Assembly (NCBI GenBank): GCA_036985755.1 | Contig: BTQG01000056.1 | Coordinates: forward strand, 1 to 15,146 | DNA length: 15,146 bases | Source: JACZST01 sp036985755 | GTDB taxonomy: Bacteria > Actinomycetota > Acidimicrobiia > Spongiisociales > UBA5794 | Reading direction: 5' to 3' | In this document: positions 1-6,176 of the stretch, in pieces | Position numbering within the stretch: the stretch's first letter is position 1 | Layout: each line of letters begins with the position of its first letter | Notes under the pieces: generated by a model | The model's database searches: none | Told to the model about the DNA's origin: nothing | The model's input: only the letters and a program-made list of their open reading frames with translations | Translations under genes and position numbers: made by a program

Positions 1-117
1 ACCACCGACGAGATCGCCGCGACCTACCACCCCTACCTCACCATGGCCGAGGGGCTGAAGCTGGCCGCCATCGGTTTCGGCAAGGACGTCAAGATGTTGA
101 GCTGCTGCGCGGTATGA
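1..117 (+). CDS. merA: Mercuric reductase MerA, C-terminal fragment (5' end outside window)
   Basis: The first 38 codons are open from the window edge and end with TGA at 115-117. The peptide contains YLTMAEGLKLAA, then FGKDVKMLSCCAV at the end. This is the known C-terminus of MerA, the cytosolic NADPH-dependent flavoenzyme that reduces Hg(II) to volatile Hg(0). The vicinal Cys pair at the extreme C-terminus collects Hg(II) and hands it to the active site of the partner subunit, and both cysteines are present. The NAD/FAD domains and any N-terminal HMA domain lie outside the window. The gene converges on an ArsR-family regulator at 389-742, which fits a mercury-resistance locus. A strong hairpin at 323-359 lies between the two. 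Identification rests on the C-terminal signature only, but that signature is distinctive. Confidence 0.9.
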   Translation, partial: TTDEIAATYHPYLTMAEGLKLAAIGFGKDVKMLSCCAV

Positions 118-322
118 GTGCAGTGTCAACCGACCCGTCGACCAGGATGTGCTCGAAGGCATCGCGTCCAATGGGTTTGGTCGCCTCAATCGCTGGCGAC
201 GCACGAGTCTTGGAGAGGGGGTGAGCGGTGTGACACGCTTCATAATTCCTCGTGTGGCCCATTGCAGCGACGGCTGTAGGCCGCAGTCCTGAGCAGGACG
301 CGAAACGGCTCACAACTCAATT

Positions 323-359
323 CGTTCGGTCCGGTCGTCATCGATGACCGGACCGAATG
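323..359. terminator. Hairpin between convergent merA and arsR-type gene, probable bidirectional terminator
   Basis: A perfect 12-bp inverted repeat, TTCGGTCCGGTC at 325-336 and GACCGGACCGAA at 346-357, can be extended on the loop side (TC/GA plus a G-U pair) and on the outer side (C323-G359 and a G-U pair). This leaves a 3-nt loop. It sits between the merA stop at 117 and the regulator stop at 389. There is no long T tract on either side, so it may be a tract-less terminator. The rest of 118-388 shows no convincing gene. Confidence 0.6.
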
Positions 360-388
360 CGTTGATGGCATCGTCGGGCGTAGCGGGC

Positions 389-742
389 TCAGCCGACGAT
401 GCGGCAGGAAGAGATATCGCCTTGTGTTGTGTCGAGGAAAACACCGGCCAGATCGATCAGCGACGCAACCCGGGGTGACACGACCTCGTAGATGACTTCT
501 CTTCCGTTCTTCGACGCCTCCACGAAACCGCACCAGGTGAGGCAGGTCAAATGCTGGGAAACCCTGCCCTGGGACAACCCGACCCTGGTGACGATGTCTT
601 TCTGCGGCTTTGGTCCCTCCGCGAGCAGATACTCGAGGATCGTGATCCGAGTGGCGTCGCCGAGGGCGCGAAAGAGCCTTGCGGTCAGCTCGTCGTCCTC
701 GAGTGGTATCGGCACCCGTTCGATAATTGCAGGGCGGCCCAT
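389..742 (-). CDS. ArsR/SmtB-family metal-responsive repressor, CmtR / actinobacterial MerR type
   Basis: This 117-aa protein has the winged-helix architecture of ArsR/SmtB repressors: FRALGDATRITILEYLL (about 24-40) before the HTH, then the recognition helix region LSQGRVSQHLTCL (56-68) and a wing around NGREVIYEV (79-87). The alpha-4 segment HLTCLTWCG has Cys67 and Cys71 in the spacing seen in Mycobacterium CmtR (Cd/Pb) and in the ArsR-type mercury regulators of Streptomyces, where these thiols bind metal and release DNA. A further C-terminal Cys113 resembles the third thiolate ligand of CmtR. The start is supported by GAGG at 752-749, six bases upstream. Its position facing the 3' end of merA suggests it represses a mercury operon, so Hg(II) is the likely inducer, but Cd/Pb sensing cannot be excluded. 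Confidence 0.85.
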   Translation of the reverse strand: MGRPAIIERVPIPLEDDELTARLFRALGDATRITILEYLLAEGPKPQKDIVTRVGLSQGRVSQHLTCLTWCGFVEASKNGREVIYEVVSPRVASLIDLAGVFLDTTQGDISSCRIVG

Positions 743-1059
743 TCATCACCTCGGCCTTGGTTGCTTTGGCTCGATCCTAACTCCGCAACACTCCAACCCC
801 TGACAGCCCGGTGCCGACCCGCGACGCGACCGACCCCGGTATTTGGTGCCGCCATCATCGCCTACATCCCGTCTCTCGGTTAGGCCAACCCAGAGGATTG
901 GCGTCGTCGGGGCGACACGTTGGAACGGCCCGATCGACACATTCATGGTGGTGGTCCCCGCAGCGGTCGGGTTCTCGACCACCGTCATCAGAGCGTGGAG
1001 ATTCTGTGTCAGGGTTCTTCCCGCTCATCGGAGACCGGTGATCTCGATGGAGGTGCGAT
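743..1059. other. Intergenic region between divergent arsR-type and dehydrogenase genes
   Basis: About 317 bases separate the regulator and the dehydrogenase, so the promoters of both divergent genes should lie here. I could not pick a convincing -10/-35 pair. The one structured element I see is an inverted repeat GGTGGTC (950-956) and GACCACC (977-983) with a 20-nt spacer, which could be an operator or chance. Open frames crossing the region read like shadows (Arg/Pro/Ser-rich) and have no good start. Confidence 0.4.
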
Positions 1060-2385
1060 GTGACGAGCGCGACAACGAGTTCGGAGGGAGGCAAATTGGA
1101 CGAGAACACGGACGTAGCTGCCGAAGCCCCATCGACCCTGATCGACTGGGAGGCGGAGCGGTTCCAGGCCGCGGTCGCCGAGCTGGGGTTGGACCGGGCG
1201 ACCGTCAGCTTTCTCGAGTTTGCCGATCGCAGCCTCACCATCGAGATGCCCATCCATCGCGACGACGGCTCGGTGCAGGTTCTGCCGGCCTATCGCGTCC
1301 AGCACTCCCATGCCCTCGGCCCGGCCAAGGGTGGAATTCGCTTCCATCCCGCGGTCACCATCGAGGATGTCACGGCTCTGTCTCGCCTGATGACCTGGAA
1401 AACGGCACTGCACGGCCTTCCCTTCGGCGGGGCGAAGGGTGGCGTGCCCTGCGATCCGACGCTGATGTCGCGACGAGAGCTGCACGAAATCGCTCGCAGC
1501 TATCTGCTCGGTGTGCTGCCTATCGTGGGTCCCGAACAGGACGTGCTCGCGCCGGACCTAGGAACGTCGGCCGAGACCATGGGGTGGGTGCTTCGGGCCG
1601 CCGCCGATGCCGGTCGCCCCGATCCGAAATTGGTGACCGGCAAGCCGGTGATTCTCGGCGGTTCACACTTCCGCCAAAGTGCCACCGGGATCGGCGTGGC
1701 CCACATAACCGCGCTGGCGTTGGAGACGCTCGGCGCCTCGGTTGCGGAAAGCACCGTGGCCGTGGAGGGGTTCGGTGCGGTGGGACGGTGGTCGGCACTA
1801 GAGCTCTCTGAACGCGGCGCACGCATCGTGGGCCTCGCCGACATCACCGGATCGATCTATCGCGACACGGGGCTCGATGTCGCAGCCATCTCTGCGTGGG
1901 TGGATGCCGGCCGACCTCTGGTCGAATACCCCGACGCCGAGGTGTGGACCGGGAGCGTCCTCACCATCCCAAGCGATGTGGTCGTACCGGCGGCGCTCGA
2001 GGGCACGCTCACCGTCGACATCGCAACCGCAGCAGAGACGCGGCTCGTCGTCGAAGGCGCCAACGGTCCGGTGTCTCCGGCAGCCGAGCGGAAGCTCCGC
2101 TCCCGGGGCATACCGGTCGTTCCCGACACGATCGCCAACGGCGGTGGCGTCATCTCGTCGTACTTCGAGTGGGTGCAGAATCATCAGCGAACCACTTGGC
2201 CCGTCGAAAAGGAAAGGGCAAAGGTGCTTGGCAGGCTCGACGAGACCTGGAGCCGTTTCACAGACATCGAGCCGACCCGCTGGCGTCGCCATGCCCTGCG
2301 GCTCGCCATCCACCATGTCGTCGAGGCCCTCGATGCGGCAGGCAAGCTGGCCACCGTCGAGAGAGAGGCTCACCCCCACCACTGA
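1060..2385 (+). CDS. Glu/Leu/Phe/Val-type amino acid dehydrogenase (glutamate dehydrogenase-like)
   Basis: This 441-aa protein would catalyse reversible NAD(P)-dependent oxidative deamination of an amino acid, most likely glutamate, in the cytosol. The N-terminal substrate domain carries GPAKGGIRFHP (87-97), MTWK (111-114) and the family signature LPFGGAKGGVPCDP (120-133) with catalytic Lys126. APD at 164-166 holds the catalytic Asp. The C-terminal Rossmann domain has GFGAVG (237-242), EGANGPVSP (332-340) and NGGGVISSYFEWVQN (360-374). Length matches GDH50 enzymes plus an unusual N-terminal extension of about 25 residues. Start: GTG at 1060 with GGAGG at 1049-1053; ATG is not available nearby. 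The loop after LGGS reads HFRQSATG rather than the usual GRxxATG form, so substrate or cofactor preference may differ. It is a stand-alone gene followed by a hairpin. Confidence 0.88.
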   Translation: MTSATTSSEGGKLDENTDVAAEAPSTLIDWEAERFQAAVAELGLDRATVSFLEFADRSLTIEMPIHRDDGSVQVLPAYRVQHSHALGPAKGGIRFHPAVTIEDVTALSRLMTWKTALHGLPFGGAKGGVPCDPTLMSRRELHEIARSYLLGVLPIVGPEQDVLAPDLGTSAETMGWVLRAAADAGRPDPKLVTGKPVILGGSHFRQSATGIGVAHITALALETLGASVAESTVAVEGFGAVGRWSALELSERGARIVGLADITGSIYRDTGLDVAAISAWVDAGRPLVEYPDAEVWTGSVLTIPSDVVVPAALEGTLTVDIATAAETRLVVEGANGPVSPAAERKLRSRGIPVVPDTIANGGGVISSYFEWVQNHQRTTWPVEKERAKVLGRLDETWSRFTDIEPTRWRRHALRLAIHHVVEALDAAGKLATVEREAHPHH

Positions 2386-2412
2386 GGTCGCCCTACGAGG
2401 TGGCGTGGGACG

Positions 2413-2449
2413 GGTCGGCCGGGGTCGGGCCGGTTGACCGGACGTTTTC
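2413..2449 (+). terminator. Probable intrinsic terminator of the dehydrogenase gene
   Basis: GGTCGGCCGG (2413-2422) can pair with CCGGTTGACC (2430-2439) as a 10-bp stem including two G-U pairs and a 7-nt loop. It is followed by GGACG and a short TTTT run at about 2445-2448. It starts 27 bases after the dehydrogenase stop. Confidence 0.5.
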
Positions 2450-2493
2450 GAGAGCCACCGGGCGCTGGTCCCGGCGGCAACTGTCGCCTAGGT

Positions 2494-2499
2494 GATAAT
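2494..2499 (+). promoter_or_regulatory. Possible -10 element for the small helical protein gene
   Basis: GATAAT matches five of six bases of the sigma-70 -10 consensus in an otherwise GC-rich stretch, followed by an unusually pyrimidine-rich AT-rich run. It lies 77 bases before the start codon at 2576 and after the upstream terminator-like hairpin. I could not find a clear -35, so this is tentative. Confidence 0.3.
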
Positions 2500-2575
2500 C
2501 TTTCTCTTCTTCCACCGTCACCTGGTGCCCGGCCGGGCGACTCACCTGTACGCAGCAACAAGAGGAGGTTTGCTG

Positions 2576-3019
2576 ATGGGGCTCTTTGGAAAGAACAAGG
2601 ACGACGACACACCGACAATGAGCGGAGGCGGGATGGACATGACGCCGATGGTGACGATGATCGCGGCTGCCCCCGAGGCGCAGCGACGCGAAATGCTGAC
2701 GGATCGTCTAGCGGTGTTTGCTTCCCAGGACGAAGAGAGCAGGGCGCGCGGAATGGCTGCCATGCTGACCGCGGCGCTCGGGCTGCCCGACGACGACTAC
2801 GCCACGGTGGCCGCCTCCCGGCTCGCCGTGATGCTGGAGATGGCTCCAGAGGATCGGGCGGCGCTGATGGCAACCCATGCCGCCACCGTGAAAGGGCTCG
2901 AGGATGAGGCCCTCCGCCAGAAAGAAATGAGAACGACGAAGCAGGTCGTCTCTCAACTTCCGGACGAGCAGCGCGAGATGGTGATGGGCAAGATGCGCGA
3001 ACTCGGCATGATGCCCTAG
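2576..3019 (+). CDS. Small cytosolic helical protein carrying the shared ~76-residue domain (unrecognised family)
   Basis: This is a 147-aa, Met- and acid-rich protein with no membrane segment or signal peptide. It starts MGLFGKNKDDD, followed by a Gly/Met-rich linker and then helices. Residues about 25-100 align without gaps to residues 325-401 of the protein at 6177-7400 and 115-191 of the protein at 3474-4472. Shared positions include R44, M63, A66, L70, V78, R94, M98 and A99. The motif around LEMAPEDRAALM (88-98) recurs near the C-terminus as SQLPDEQREMVM (126-137), suggesting an internal helical repeat. ATG 2576 is chosen because AGGAGG lies at 2563-2568, seven bases upstream; an in-frame start at 2492 would add a poor leader. 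It stands alone on the plus strand, convergent with the 3474-4472 gene. Function unknown; it may be a soluble partner of the two membrane paralogues. Confidence 0.8.
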   Translation: MGLFGKNKDDDTPTMSGGGMDMTPMVTMIAAAPEAQRREMLTDRLAVFASQDEESRARGMAAMLTAALGLPDDDYATVAASRLAVMLEMAPEDRAALMATHAATVKGLEDEALRQKEMRTTKQVVSQLPDEQREMVMGKMRELGMMP

Positions 3020-3083
3020 CTGGTAAACCAGACCGGGATGCGGTTCTTTGCCGACTCCGTTCTGGTCCTTTCTGTCATGTTCG

Positions 3084-3104
3084 GCCCCGGGGCAGACCCG
3101 GGGC
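3084..3104. terminator. GC hairpin downstream of the small helical protein gene
   Basis: GCCCCGGG (3084-3091) and CCCGGGGC (3097-3104) form a perfect 8-bp stem with a 5-nt loop, 64 bases after the stop at 3019. There is no T tract. It is a plausible terminator for the plus-strand gene. Confidence 0.4.
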
Positions 3105-3170
3105 GACGTGACGATGTCGCTCTCACCGAGAAGTGCCGCGCGCTCATGGAGGCTACGTTTCAGCTCGCGG

Positions 3171-3203
3171 GCTGATCGGGCATGTCCGCTGATCGGGCAT
3201 GTC
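3171..3203. repeat. Two-copy tandem direct repeat, 16 bp with 1-bp spacer
   Basis: GCTGATCGGGCATGTC occurs at 3171-3186 and again at 3188-3203, exact in all 16 positions. Only two copies are present. It lies in the non-coding gap, so it is probably a local slippage duplication; an operator role is not excluded. Confidence 0.85.
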
Positions 3204-3318
3204 TGTGGTGCTCTCGGGATCAGCGGAGCCGAAGCGTTCTTGAACGGACTCGCTGGTTGTGCCCACGGTATGAGTGTCATGGCGCTTCGGGAGATAGCCG
3301 GACGGATCGATATTCGAC

Positions 3319-3414
3319 TCAACAGGCTCCGTACTCGGGGGAGCAGCACCAAATCTTGCGCGGCGTCATGCGGCATTCGAGTGGTGAACCACACAGCGGG
3401 CAGTGGCTCAACAT
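3319..3414 (-). CDS. Possible 31-aa Cys-rich (zinc-ribbon-like) mini-ORF
   Basis: Starting at ATG 3414 the minus strand encodes 31 residues with CPLCG near the N-terminus, another Cys at residue 14, and WCCSPEYGAC at the end. That gives six cysteines, with a first CxxC knuckle like that of zinc ribbons. It begins 60 bases after the stop of the minus-strand gene ending at 3474. There is no recognisable Shine-Dalgarno, and the frame is very short, so it may be a gene fragment or chance. No function is proposed. Confidence 0.2.
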   Translation of the reverse strand: MLSHCPLCGSPLECRMTPRKIWCCSPEYGAC

Positions 3415-3473
3415 GACTGCGTCCGAGGATGGCGAGGACCGAAGCTGCGCACCACGGGAAAGCCCACGGGCGG

Positions 3474-4472
3474 TCACCCGGTGAGCCAGCCGATGAAACT
3501 CGCCGCGTCGGCAGCGTCCGATACCCACACGGCCAAAGCCAGATACGGCACGATCATCGCGATGTGTGCGATGAAGGGCACGAAGGGAAACCACGGGGGA
3601 AGCGCGAGAACCGGCATCATCGCCGGCATCGCCACCATCATGCCCAGCCACACGAATACTCCCCACGCGACTGCAAGGGCCCAATTGCCTTGACCTGCGA
3701 TGAGGGCAAAGGCGATCCCGAACGAAACGCCGTTGACCACGTGCCACAGGTAGCCGGCGGCGCGAGCCCGGCCCATCAGCTGCGCATCGGTGCGATCGAG
3801 TATGGCGAAAGCGGATTTGGCGGCTCGGCGGAATTGGTGGAGCTCGACCCGCGGCAGGCCGCGGGGTTGGCCCGGGGCTTCTGCCACCCCTGCGGCGTCC
3901 ATCGCTGCCATGACCGTTCGCCGATCGACGTCGGAGAGGTTGCCCAACGCGGCAAACTGCGCCTCACCGACTTGTTGTTTCCGCTCTTCATCGAGCGTTG
4001 CCACCGCCCCCATCATCGCGGCCGCCGCATTGACCCGCTGCCGTTCCGATAGCCGGGGAATCCGGCTGATGCGGGCGGCAACGAACTCCTTTACCGTGCC
4101 GGCGTCGACTACTCCGGCGATGACTTGGCCCATAACGTTGGCTTGAAGCTTGCCGGCCCGGCCGAAAGCCATGAAACCGAACACGACGGGCATGTCGAGG
4201 GGAAACGTGTTCGCTCTCACCCCGATGAGGCGAACGATGTCGAGTGCAATCGTCCCCAACAGGCCGACCAATGCGCCCCACGCCACGAGCTCGACGTAGC
4301 TGGAGTCCAAGACGGCGGCAACGGCGAGCAGTGCGGTCGAACCGATGACAAAGGCGACTCCACCTCGTTTGAGAACGTCGTGCGAGTCGATGTCGAGAAT
4401 GCGATCACCCATCAGCAGGAAGGACGGCACCCCCGCCCAACCCAACAGCGCAAGCAACAGCACCCAGTTCAT
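3474..4472 (-). CDS. Six-TM membrane protein with the shared ~76-residue helical domain as a cytosolic loop
   Basis: This 332-aa protein is of unknown family. Predicted membrane segments are at about 2-21, 37-55, 60-84, then after a long soluble region at 241-260, 264-291 and 297-317. The soluble region contains the shared domain at about 115-191: R134, M153, A156, L160, V168, R184, V187, M188, A189 line up without gaps with the proteins at 2576-3019 and 6177-7400. A basic stretch (RVELHQFRRAAK, 208-219) follows the domain. ATG 4472 overlaps the stop of the upstream gene as ATGA (4469-4472), with GGGAG just upstream, so translation is probably coupled. It is the last gene of the patatin / DUF5698-like operon. 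No catalytic motif is visible, and the role is unknown. Confidence 0.8.
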   Translation of the reverse strand: MNWVLLLALLGWAGVPSFLLMGDRILDIDSHDVLKRGGVAFVIGSTALLAVAAVLDSSYVELVAWGALVGLLGTIALDIVRLIGVRANTFPLDMPVVFGFMAFGRAGKLQANVMGQVIAGVVDAGTVKEFVAARISRIPRLSERQRVNAAAAMMGAVATLDEERKQQVGEAQFAALGNLSDVDRRTVMAAMDAAGVAEAPGQPRGLPRVELHQFRRAAKSAFAILDRTDAQLMGRARAAGYLWHVVNGVSFGIAFALIAGQGNWALAVAWGVFVWLGMMVAMPAMMPVLALPPWFPFVPFIAHIAMIVPYLALAVWVSDAADAASFIGWLTG

Positions 4473-4897
4473 GGTTTCTCCCTTCGAGTCGAGCCTGCGT
4501 ACTCAGTGGTCGGTGACCCGGAAAGGGGTCGCCGCCCGGTTGCGGATTCGGCCGAATGAGCGTGGTCCGCTTGTTGCGGCATGACCGGCGAAACTCCCGG
4601 CGCGCCGGGGGGCGGGCAGCAGTCGTGGTGATGTGGCACGAGCGGCCCCGTCTGACGGCGGGCGACGAGCATGGCGGCGATGGTGCCGAGGAAGGCCCCG
4701 GCCACATATGCGCCGATGCCGAGAGCGGTGTCGGCGCTCTGGAGGATCTCCATGAGCACGTAGAGATAGAGGAACGCCTGGGTCGCCTCCATCGAAGCTG
4801 CGGCAAGGGCCTTGCCCTTGGTGACGAGGCGGATCTTCCATGTGTTGACCGCGTAGGTGACGGCAACCGCCAACGCGATCGCCAGTGCTGCCGTCAC
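4469..4897 (-). CDS. DUF5698/UPF0316-like membrane protein with His/Cys-rich tail
   Basis: This 142-aa protein has about three membrane-compatible segments: 2-17, 37-53 and 58-79. The pattern NTWKIRLVTKGKALAAAS, then EATQAFLYLYVL and YVAGAFLGTIAAML resembles the DUF5698 (UPF0316/YebE-type) fold, a small inner-membrane family of unknown function. The soluble tail is unusual: PHHHDCCPPPGAPG at 88-101 and DHAH at 111-114 could bind metal. I chose GTG 4897 because it overlaps the upstream stop as GTGA (4894-4897) with G-rich sequence upstream. An ATG at 4960 would add 21 residues and overlap the patatin gene by 67 bases. It lies between the patatin gene and the six-TM gene, both joined by 4-base overlaps. 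The family call is from memory of motif pattern. Confidence 0.6.
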   Translation of the reverse strand: MTAALAIALAVAVTYAVNTWKIRLVTKGKALAAASMEATQAFLYLYVLMEILQSADTALGIGAYVAGAFLGTIAAMLVARRQTGPLVPHHHDCCPPPGAPGVSPVMPQQADHAHSAESATGRRPLSGSPTTEYAGSTRREKP

Positions 4898-5826
4898 CCT
4901 CCGCCCCCAAATTGCGGCTCGGCGGTGACTTGATGCCTCGACGCCGGTGACGGAGCCCACGGGAGGGTCTCGAAGGCATCGAACATCGCCGACGCTTCTT
5001 CGTACCCGGAGTCGATCATGACGTCGGTTTTAGACAGATCCGACATGGGCAGCTCGTCCTCGCAGGTCAATCTCACGTGGATGACTTCGAGGTTGTCCTT
5101 GGCCGCAGCGAACTCGATCTCCTGGCAGCGATGAGCCAGAATCGAGACCGACTGTAGGGCCACCGACAACGCACTCCGATAGTCATGGCGACAGGTGCAC
5201 TGTCCACCGGGCTCGATCACGACGGCTTTGCGGATACCGCGTTGCGCGGCAACGTGGAAGGGAACGGGATCGGCGAGGGAGCCGTCGATCAGGCGCTCTC
5301 CGTTGACGATCACCGGAGGAAAATGGGCCGGTGCCGCCGCCGAGGCAAGGACCGCTGGAATGATCTCCCCGGCGTCGAGAGTCCGTGCCGCACCGCTTTC
5401 GAGATCGGTGGCCGCAACGGCCAACGGGATCGCGGTCTCCTCGAATCTCGTTCCGGGCAAGTGGGTCGTGAGCAGCGCTTCGAAGCCGTCGTTGGAGTAA
5501 GCGGACGGCCTGCCGAGCAGCACGGCCGCAAGGCCGCGAAGGCGAGGGAACCTGGTCCCAAAGAGACGACGTTCATCGGCATAGCGCCAGAGGTCGGTGA
5601 GGCGGCCGGCCCCTCCTACGTTCGGGTAGAACGCGAGATAGGCGCCGTTGATGGCGCCTATCGACACACCAAGAATGAGGTCCGGAACGAAGCCCGACTC
5701 GAAGAGGGCCAATACCGCCCCCGCCTGGGTCGCACCACGGTTTCCGCCTCCGGTGAGAATGAGGGCCCAACGGTCCTGGTGCGGTCTGAGTCGACTGATC
5801 CGGGCTGTCGGTTCATGTCCTTTCAT
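4894..5826 (-). CDS. Patatin-like phospholipase (Ser-Asp dyad acyl hydrolase)
   Basis: This 310-aa protein has the full patatin signature: oxyanion-hole loop GGGNRG (26-31), nucleophile elbow GVSIG (53-57, Ser55), and the catalytic Asp in LIDGSLADPVP (179-189, Asp181). Such enzymes hydrolyse acyl chains from phospholipids or other lipids, usually at the cytosolic membrane face. The middle segment ATDLESGAARTL and the ASAAAPAHFPPV stretch are also typical. CTC at 210-212 and Cys residues near the C-terminus are extra. The start is uncertain: ATG 5826 gives a normal N-terminus but only a weak ribosome site. An upstream ATG at 5985 would run antisense through the duplicated remnant at 5912-6061, so I reject it. 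It is the first gene of an operon with overlapping downstream genes of membrane proteins, which suggests membrane lipid as the substrate. Confidence 0.88.
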   Translation of the reverse strand: MKGHEPTARISRLRPHQDRWALILTGGGNRGATQAGAVLALFESGFVPDLILGVSIGAINGAYLAFYPNVGGAGRLTDLWRYADERRLFGTRFPRLRGLAAVLLGRPSAYSNDGFEALLTTHLPGTRFEETAIPLAVAATDLESGAARTLDAGEIIPAVLASAAAPAHFPPVIVNGERLIDGSLADPVPFHVAAQRGIRKAVVIEPGGQCTCRHDYRSALSVALQSVSILAHRCQEIEFAAAKDNLEVIHVRLTCEDELPMSDLSKTDVMIDSGYEEASAMFDAFETLPWAPSPASRHQVTAEPQFGGGG

Positions 5827-5911
5827 ACCTGTTTCGTCGTTCGGTGCGCCGTGTGGTGTCGCTGCCAGTGATCGGCCCGCTCGATTGGGCGACGAGGGGT
5901 GACCGACGCGC

Positions 5912-6061
5912 TCGAGCCCGATCCTGGCCGCCATGTTTGTGGCGGTGGCTTTGGTACCGGGGACTCGGGCTTTCCGGTCGGTCATCGGCTGGGTGATGCT
6001 CGAGGCCGTCGTGGCCTTCCCGGGCTATGCCGAGGCGATTGGAGTATCCATAGGGACCTGA
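5912..6061 (+). pseudogene. Decayed 3' remnant of the AmiS/UreI-like gene (second copy of the end of 8246-8752)
   Basis: Read in the frame ending at TGA 6059-6061, this piece gives LVPGTRAFRS, IGWVML, AVVAF and GYAEAIG, nearly identical to the last ~50 residues of the protein at 8246-8752. It differs by small in-frame deletions: about nine bases near 5933 and six bases near 6000 (VAGAVV becomes EAVV). Upstream similarity fades around 5912 and a stop lies at 5900-5902, so five of the six membrane segments are gone. The DNA similarity continues past the stop through the hairpin at 6087-6133. A short frame from ATG 5933 could still be read (42 codons) but lacks a ribosome site. I call it a truncated duplicate. 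Confidence 0.85.
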
Positions 6062-6086
6062 GGCAAGCTCGGGTGCTGGTGACACC

Positions 6087-6133
6087 GAGCGGGCCCCGGG
6101 TTCACCCCACTCGCTGGTCCCGGGGTCTCGCTC
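6087..6133. terminator. Long GC hairpin, copy 1, downstream of remnant and of the nine-TM gene
   Basis: GAGCGGGCCCCGGG (6087-6100) pairs with CCCGGGGTCTCGCTC (6119-6133) to give about 14 pairs with one G-U and one bulged base. It is the homologue of the hairpin at 8802-8845. Because it lies 44 bases beyond the stop of the minus-strand gene ending at 6177, it can also serve as that operon's terminator. Confidence 0.55.
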
Positions 6134-6176
6134 GAGTCGGGCGGCATCGACGAAGGCCCCGAGGGCCGGCCTGGCC

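Larger units (their letters stand above)
3020..3473. other. Non-coding stretch between convergent genes
   Basis: This 454-base gap separates two genes that converge. It holds the hairpin at 3084-3104, a 16-bp tandem repeat at 3171-3203 and, on the minus strand, a 31-codon Cys-rich frame at 3319-3414. The longer plus-strand frame 3048-3416 has no ribosome site and an untypical composition. I see no convincing full-length gene; the region could be debris of older genes. Confidence 0.4.

Noticed and set aside
843..1811. A 322-codon plus-strand frame overlapping the dehydrogenase start
   Set aside because: Its translation is Arg/Gly/Ser-rich with no motifs, and the overlapping dehydrogenase frame is certain.
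3019..3030. CTGGTAAACCAG palindrome at the end of the small helical protein gene
   Set aside because: A 5-bp stem with a 2-base loop is too small to be a terminator and is probably chance.
3048..3416. A 122-codon plus-strand frame in the gap after the small helical protein
   Set aside because: It crosses the hairpin and the tandem repeat, lacks a ribosome site and shows no motif.
5827..5985. N-terminal extension of the patatin protein to ATG 5985
   Set aside because: It would be encoded antisense to the duplicated remnant of another gene, so the open frame is a by-product of that sequence; no patatin motif lies in it.
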